Notes under the pieces: generated by a model | Seen by the model: only the letters and a program-made list of their open reading frames with translations | Databases searched by the model: none | Told to the model about the DNA's origin: nothing | Program-made: the position numbers and the translations under genes | In this document: in pieces, positions 4,129 to 6,905 of the stretch | Position numbering within the stretch: the stretch's first letter is position 1 | How the letters are laid out: every line of letters starts with the position of its first letter | Assembly (NCBI GenBank): GCA_027076245.1 | Contig: JALTKC010000123.1 | Location: forward strand, 1 to 6,905 | Source: Gammaproteobacteria bacterium | Lineage (GTDB): Bacteria; Pseudomonadota; Gammaproteobacteria; GRL18 | Direction: 5' to 3' | Length of the DNA: 6,905 nucleotides

Positions 4129-5798
4129 TATTTCCCTTCCAGCATTTCTTTAGCATGTGAACGTGTTTGTGCCGTGATTTTTACTCCCCCCAACATTCTG
4201 GAAATTTCGTCTATCCGCTGTTCTTTATCAAGTACTTTGATGGTTGTTTTTGTGCTGTCGTCATCGCTTTGTTTTTCTACAAAATAATGACAATGAGCCT
4301 GAGAGGCGACCTGAGGCTGGTGGGTGACACAGAGTACCTGGGAATTGCTGCCCAGAAGCCTTAATTTACTGCCCACCATTTCTGCAATACCACCGCCAAT
4401 ACCCACATCCACTTCATCAAAAATCAGGGTAGGAATATCGCTGAACTGGGCTGTTACGACCTGTATGGCCAGGCTGATACGGGACAGTTCACCACCGGAT
4501 ACAACTTTGGATAAAGGCCGTAAAGGTTGCCCGGGATTGGTGGTTACATAAAACTCAATCACTTCCATACCATGTAATTGAGGTTGCTCACTGTCTGTAC
4601 TTTGCAGGCGGATTTCAAAAACACAATGTCCCATGCCCAGTTCATGAATATGGGACATAACCTGTTCAGCCAGCAATTGACTGGCTTTTTCCCGTTCGGC
4701 GGTGAGTTTTTTAGCCAGTATAAAATACGCCTTGCGAAACTCTTCAACTTCTTTTTCCAGGGTTTCCAGATGACTGTCGGCATTTTCCAGTTGCTGTAAC
4801 TCCTGATTCAGAGTTTCAGCATGGGTGTAAAGTTCATCGGCTTCAATATGATGTTTTCGGGCCAGATCGTAGATGCCGGCAATACGTTGATCCAGCCAGT
4901 TCAGGCGTTCAGGATCCAGTTCCAGGCTGTCAATATAGTGGCGTAATTCGGAACCGGCCTCGTCAATCTGAATAAAGGCATTATTAAGCATTTCCAGTAC
5001 GGGATTAAGCCGGCTGTCCAGTTCGCCCAGAGCGGTGAGCTCATTCAGTGTATGGCTGATCTGGCTGCTGATGCTGTTTTCATCTTCGCTGAGCCGGTAA
5101 TAGGCACTTTGAGATGTTTCTATCAGTCGGCTGGCATTGCTCAGTCGCTTGTGCTCTTCTTCAAGCTGTGGCAGTTCATTTTCCTGTAAATCAAATTCCT
5201 GAAGCTCCTGAACCTGAAAACGCAGCAGATCCAGTCGGGCATCCCGTTCGGAAGTATCCTGTTGTAACTTTTTATACTCGGCGGACTTTTTCTGCCACTG
5301 CTGGTAACACTGATTTAATTCCTTGCGCAGAGCGTTATTGCCGGCAAAGTTATCCAGCAGCAGGCGCTGTTCATCGGTTTTTAATAAGGCCTGATGGGTA
5401 TTCTGACCATGAATATTGACCAGTTTCTCACCCAGTTCCCGCAATACCTGCAAGGGGACTGGCTGACCGTTGACAAAGCCCCGGGAGCGGCCTTTGGCGT
5501 TAATGGTGCGGCGGATCAAACACTCAGACAGATTATCTGCATCGTCCAGATCATTATCGCTGAGCCATTGGCTGATCTGATTATTATTTAATTCAAATTC
5601 TGCGGTAATATCCGCCCGGTCAGCGCCGTAACGAACGGCAGCCGCTTCAGCCCGGTCTCCCAGTACCAGTCCTAAAGCATCTATCAGGATTGATTTGCCG
5701 GCACCGGTTTCACCGGTCAGTACGCTGAAACCGGTGTTAAGTTCCAGTTCCAGAAAATCAACAACAGCGAGATTCTTAATGGTAATATGATTCAGCAT
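4128..5798 (-). CDS. recN: DNA repair protein RecN (SMC-like ATPase)
   Basis: RecN is a cytoplasmic, nucleoid-associated SMC-family ATPase that acts in recombinational repair of double-strand breaks with RecA. At 556 residues it is the usual length. The N-terminal ATPase half has Walker A GETGAGKS (29-36) and the RecN-typical KLVNIHGQNTHQALL (125-139). A coiled-coil arm runs from about 150 to 375, rich in Leu, Glu and Gln, with a break near 260-300. The C-terminal half has the ABC signature VSGGELSR (433-440), Walker B TLIFDEVDVGIGG (457-469) and the H-loop CVTHQPQVAS (490-499). All ATPase motifs are intact. The start is set by the conserved MLNHITIKNLAVVD, although the upstream bases (TTTCCCCT) give no Shine-Dalgarno match. 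It follows nadK by 61 bp on the same strand, so the two are probably an operon. No LexA box is visible upstream. Confidence 0.97.
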   Translation of the reverse strand: MLNHITIKNLAVVDFLELELNTGFSVLTGETGAGKSILIDALGLVLGDRAEAAAVRYGADRADITAEFELNNNQISQWLSDNDLDDADNLSECLIRRTINAKGRSRGFVNGQPVPLQVLRELGEKLVNIHGQNTHQALLKTDEQRLLLDNFAGNNALRKELNQCYQQWQKKSAEYKKLQQDTSERDARLDLLRFQVQELQEFDLQENELPQLEEEHKRLSNASRLIETSQSAYYRLSEDENSISSQISHTLNELTALGELDSRLNPVLEMLNNAFIQIDEAGSELRHYIDSLELDPERLNWLDQRIAGIYDLARKHHIEADELYTHAETLNQELQQLENADSHLETLEKEVEEFRKAYFILAKKLTAEREKASQLLAEQVMSHIHELGMGHCVFEIRLQSTDSEQPQLHGMEVIEFYVTTNPGQPLRPLSKVVSGGELSRISLAIQVVTAQFSDIPTLIFDEVDVGIGGGIAEMVGSKLRLLGSNSQVLCVTHQPQVASQAHCHYFVEKQSDDDSTKTTIKVLDKEQRIDEISRMLGGVKITAQTRSHAKEMLEGK

Positions 5799-5859
5799 AG
5801 GGGAAATTATTTCAGACTTATGTTTGGTATTTTTTAGTTATGAATTTTGGTTACGAGTG

Positions 5860-6774
5860 TTAGTTACGAAGTTTTTCACCCCAGCGCAGTTTGGTACGCA
5901 GGATTTTAAAATAATCATAGGTTTTAGGATGCAAAATGGTGATATGTTTTGGGTGACGCATAATTTTAACATGATCACCGGGCATTAAATTAAAGTTAAT
6001 CTGACCGTCATAAGTCACCTGTGCCTGGGTAGAAAACCGATCTGAGACGACAATATCAATTTCACTTTCGCCGGATACTACGACAGGGCGGTTACTCATG
6101 GTGTGCGGACAGATAGGCACCAGCTCCATCACATTTAAAGACGGGTATAAAATCGGGCCGCCGCCGGACAGGGAATAAGCTGTAGAGCCGGTAGGCGTGG
6201 AAATGATCAGACCGTCAGCATGCATGGAATGCATAAAACGATCATCAATATAGGTTTCAATCTCAATCATACGGGCGACATCGGACTTGTGGATCACCAC
6301 ATCATTAAAGGCATTGCCGCCACCGAAATAATCACCGTCCCGTTCTATTTCACTGATAATTAAAAAACGGTTTTCTTCGGTATATTCACCCGCCATAATT
6401 TCATCCAGAGCTTTATGCACATCAATGGCACATAAATCCACCAGAAAACCCAGATGCCCCAGGTTGATTCCCAGCAGCGGTACCCCAAAACCCACCAGAC
6501 TACGAGCCGCATTCAGCAGGGTACCGTCACCGCCAACAATAATAATTAAATCACATTGTTCTCCCAACTGAGTACGTGATGCCGGCTGCATGTCGTGATC
6601 AGAAAATACCGCTGCCGTACTTTCATCCAGGAACACCTTACAGCCAATCTGGTTAAAATACTCGTGCAGACTGACCAGGGCATCTTCAACACTCGGATCA
6701 GCGTATTTTCCAATGAGACCAATCGTATTGAATATTAGTTTTTTATCATTATCAGTGGGGGCTATGTCTGTCAC
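5860..6774 (-). CDS. nadK: NAD kinase
   Basis: NadK is a cytoplasmic enzyme that phosphorylates NAD(H) to NADP(H) with ATP, the only source of NADP in most bacteria. The length of 304 residues is slightly more than E. coli NadK (292). Hallmarks are GGDGT (81-85) with the catalytic Asp83, GINLGHLGFL (102-111), the NE/D motif present as FND at 156-158, the glycine-rich TPTGSTAYSLSGGGPI (193-208), and PICPHTMSNRPVV (220-232). All expected residues are present. It begins with GTG at 6774, six bases after a strong GAAGGA ribosome-binding site. The N-terminal 15 residues or so are variable and polar. It lies upstream of recN on the same strand and is probably cotranscribed with it. The divergent gene beyond the right edge is expected to be grpE, as in E. 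coli. Confidence 0.97.
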   Translation of the reverse strand: MTDIAPTDNDKKLIFNTIGLIGKYADPSVEDALVSLHEYFNQIGCKVFLDESTAAVFSDHDMQPASRTQLGEQCDLIIIVGGDGTLLNAARSLVGFGVPLLGINLGHLGFLVDLCAIDVHKALDEIMAGEYTEENRFLIISEIERDGDYFGGGNAFNDVVIHKSDVARMIEIETYIDDRFMHSMHADGLIISTPTGSTAYSLSGGGPILYPSLNVMELVPICPHTMSNRPVVVSGESEIDIVVSDRFSTQAQVTYDGQINFNLMPGDHVKIMRHPKHITILHPKTYDYFKILRTKLRWGEKLRN

Positions 6775-6780
6775 GGGTGA

Positions 6781-6786
6781 TCCTTC
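6781..6786 (-). promoter_or_regulatory. Ribosome-binding site of nadK
   Basis: GAAGGA on the minus strand lies six bases upstream of the GTG start at 6774 and supports that start. It is the best Shine-Dalgarno match in the window. Confidence 0.85.
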
Positions 6787-6799
6787 GAATCATTGTTAT

Positions 6800-6808
6800 C
6801 TATTAGCA
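6800..6808 (-). promoter_or_regulatory. Possible extended -10 promoter for nadK-recN
   Basis: TGCTAATAG on the minus strand resembles an extended -10 (TGnTATAAT) and would give a short leader before the nadK ribosome-binding site. No good -35 hexamer lies 16-18 bases upstream, so this is tentative. Confidence 0.3.
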
Positions 6809-6864
6809 AACTAGCACAAATAAACAGGAAAAAAAACACTCTGATTAATTTAGCTTAAATACTG

Positions 6865-6892
6865 CTTGAAACTGCTGAACATAGCCTTATCT
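6865..6892 (+). promoter_or_regulatory. Sigma-32 (RpoH) heat-shock promoter reading out of the window
   Basis: CTTGAAA (6865-6871), a 13-base spacer and CCTTATCT (6885-6892) match the sigma-32 consensus CTTGAAA-N13/14-CCCCATnT at all seven -35 bases and at five of seven defined -10 bases. It points right, divergent from nadK. In E. coli grpE, a heat-shock gene, is divergent from nadK, so the promoter most likely drives grpE (or an hrcA-grpE-dnaK operon) just beyond the edge. Confidence 0.75.
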
Positions 6893-6905
6893 TGTTATTA
6901 CATTC

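Noticed and set aside
5114..5419. 101-codon open frame on the plus strand
   Set aside because: It is a shadow of the recN coiled-coil region with no plausible protein character.
5851..5862. Single TAACACT heptamer at the nadK stop codon (minus strand)
   Set aside because: It is one unit with no 13-mer, no array and opposite polarity to the other gene-end arms, so chance is the simpler explanation.
6815..6831. LexA box (CTGTTTATTTGTGCTA on the minus strand)
   Set aside because: The first half-site CTGT fits, but the second half lacks ACAG.

Overview
The window looks like a chromosomal housekeeping segment from a gammaproteobacterium of moderate G+C. The gene order [grpE]-nadK-recN-(small gene)-fur-bamE-ratB-ratA-[smpB] is a variant of a known gammaproteobacterial neighbourhood: E. 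coli has grpE/nadK-recN-bamE-ratB-ratA/smpB, and Pseudomonas has fur beside the bamE homologue omlA and recN. A sodium-coupled NSS/SNF transporter next to ratA would suit a marine or halophilic host, but that is inference and I cannot name the genus.

Layout. Plus strand: the 3' part of an SNF transporter (cut by the window edge), then ratA and ratB, which overlap by one base. Minus strand: bamE, convergent with ratB. A 240-bp divergent promoter region separates bamE from plus-strand fur. A 71-codon conserved small gene follows on the plus strand. Minus-strand recN is convergent with it, and nadK lies upstream of recN in a probable nadK-recN operon. The right edge has a good sigma-32-type heat-shock promoter pointing out of the window, where grpE would be expected.

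The striking part is intergenic. All three gaps between ratB/bamE, fur/small gene and small gene/recN hold the same composite repeat element. Each begins at the stop codon of the plus-strand gene with 7-bp units, followed by AGAAAGAGCC with 1-3 copies of a GAGCCA hexamer. A core of about 40-65 bp follows, then a 13-bp motif (consensus YTAAGCTTTTTCT) that opens a tandem array of 5, 8 or 11 perfect heptamers (GAACGCT or TAACACT). In the two convergent gaps a second 13-bp motif with 3-4 heptamers faces back from the minus-strand gene's stop codon. The arms are complementary within an element even though the heptamer sequence differs between elements. In the first element the outer arms form a 38-bp inverted repeat with 35 matches. 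I do not recognise this as a named element. It is the best candidate here for something undescribed.

How the genes work together: RecN (DNA break repair), NAD kinase, Fur (iron regulation), BamE (outer-membrane protein assembly) and RatA/RatB are core cell functions. No phage, transposase, CRISPR, rRNA or tRNA is visible. No gene-free stretch exceeds 300 bases.
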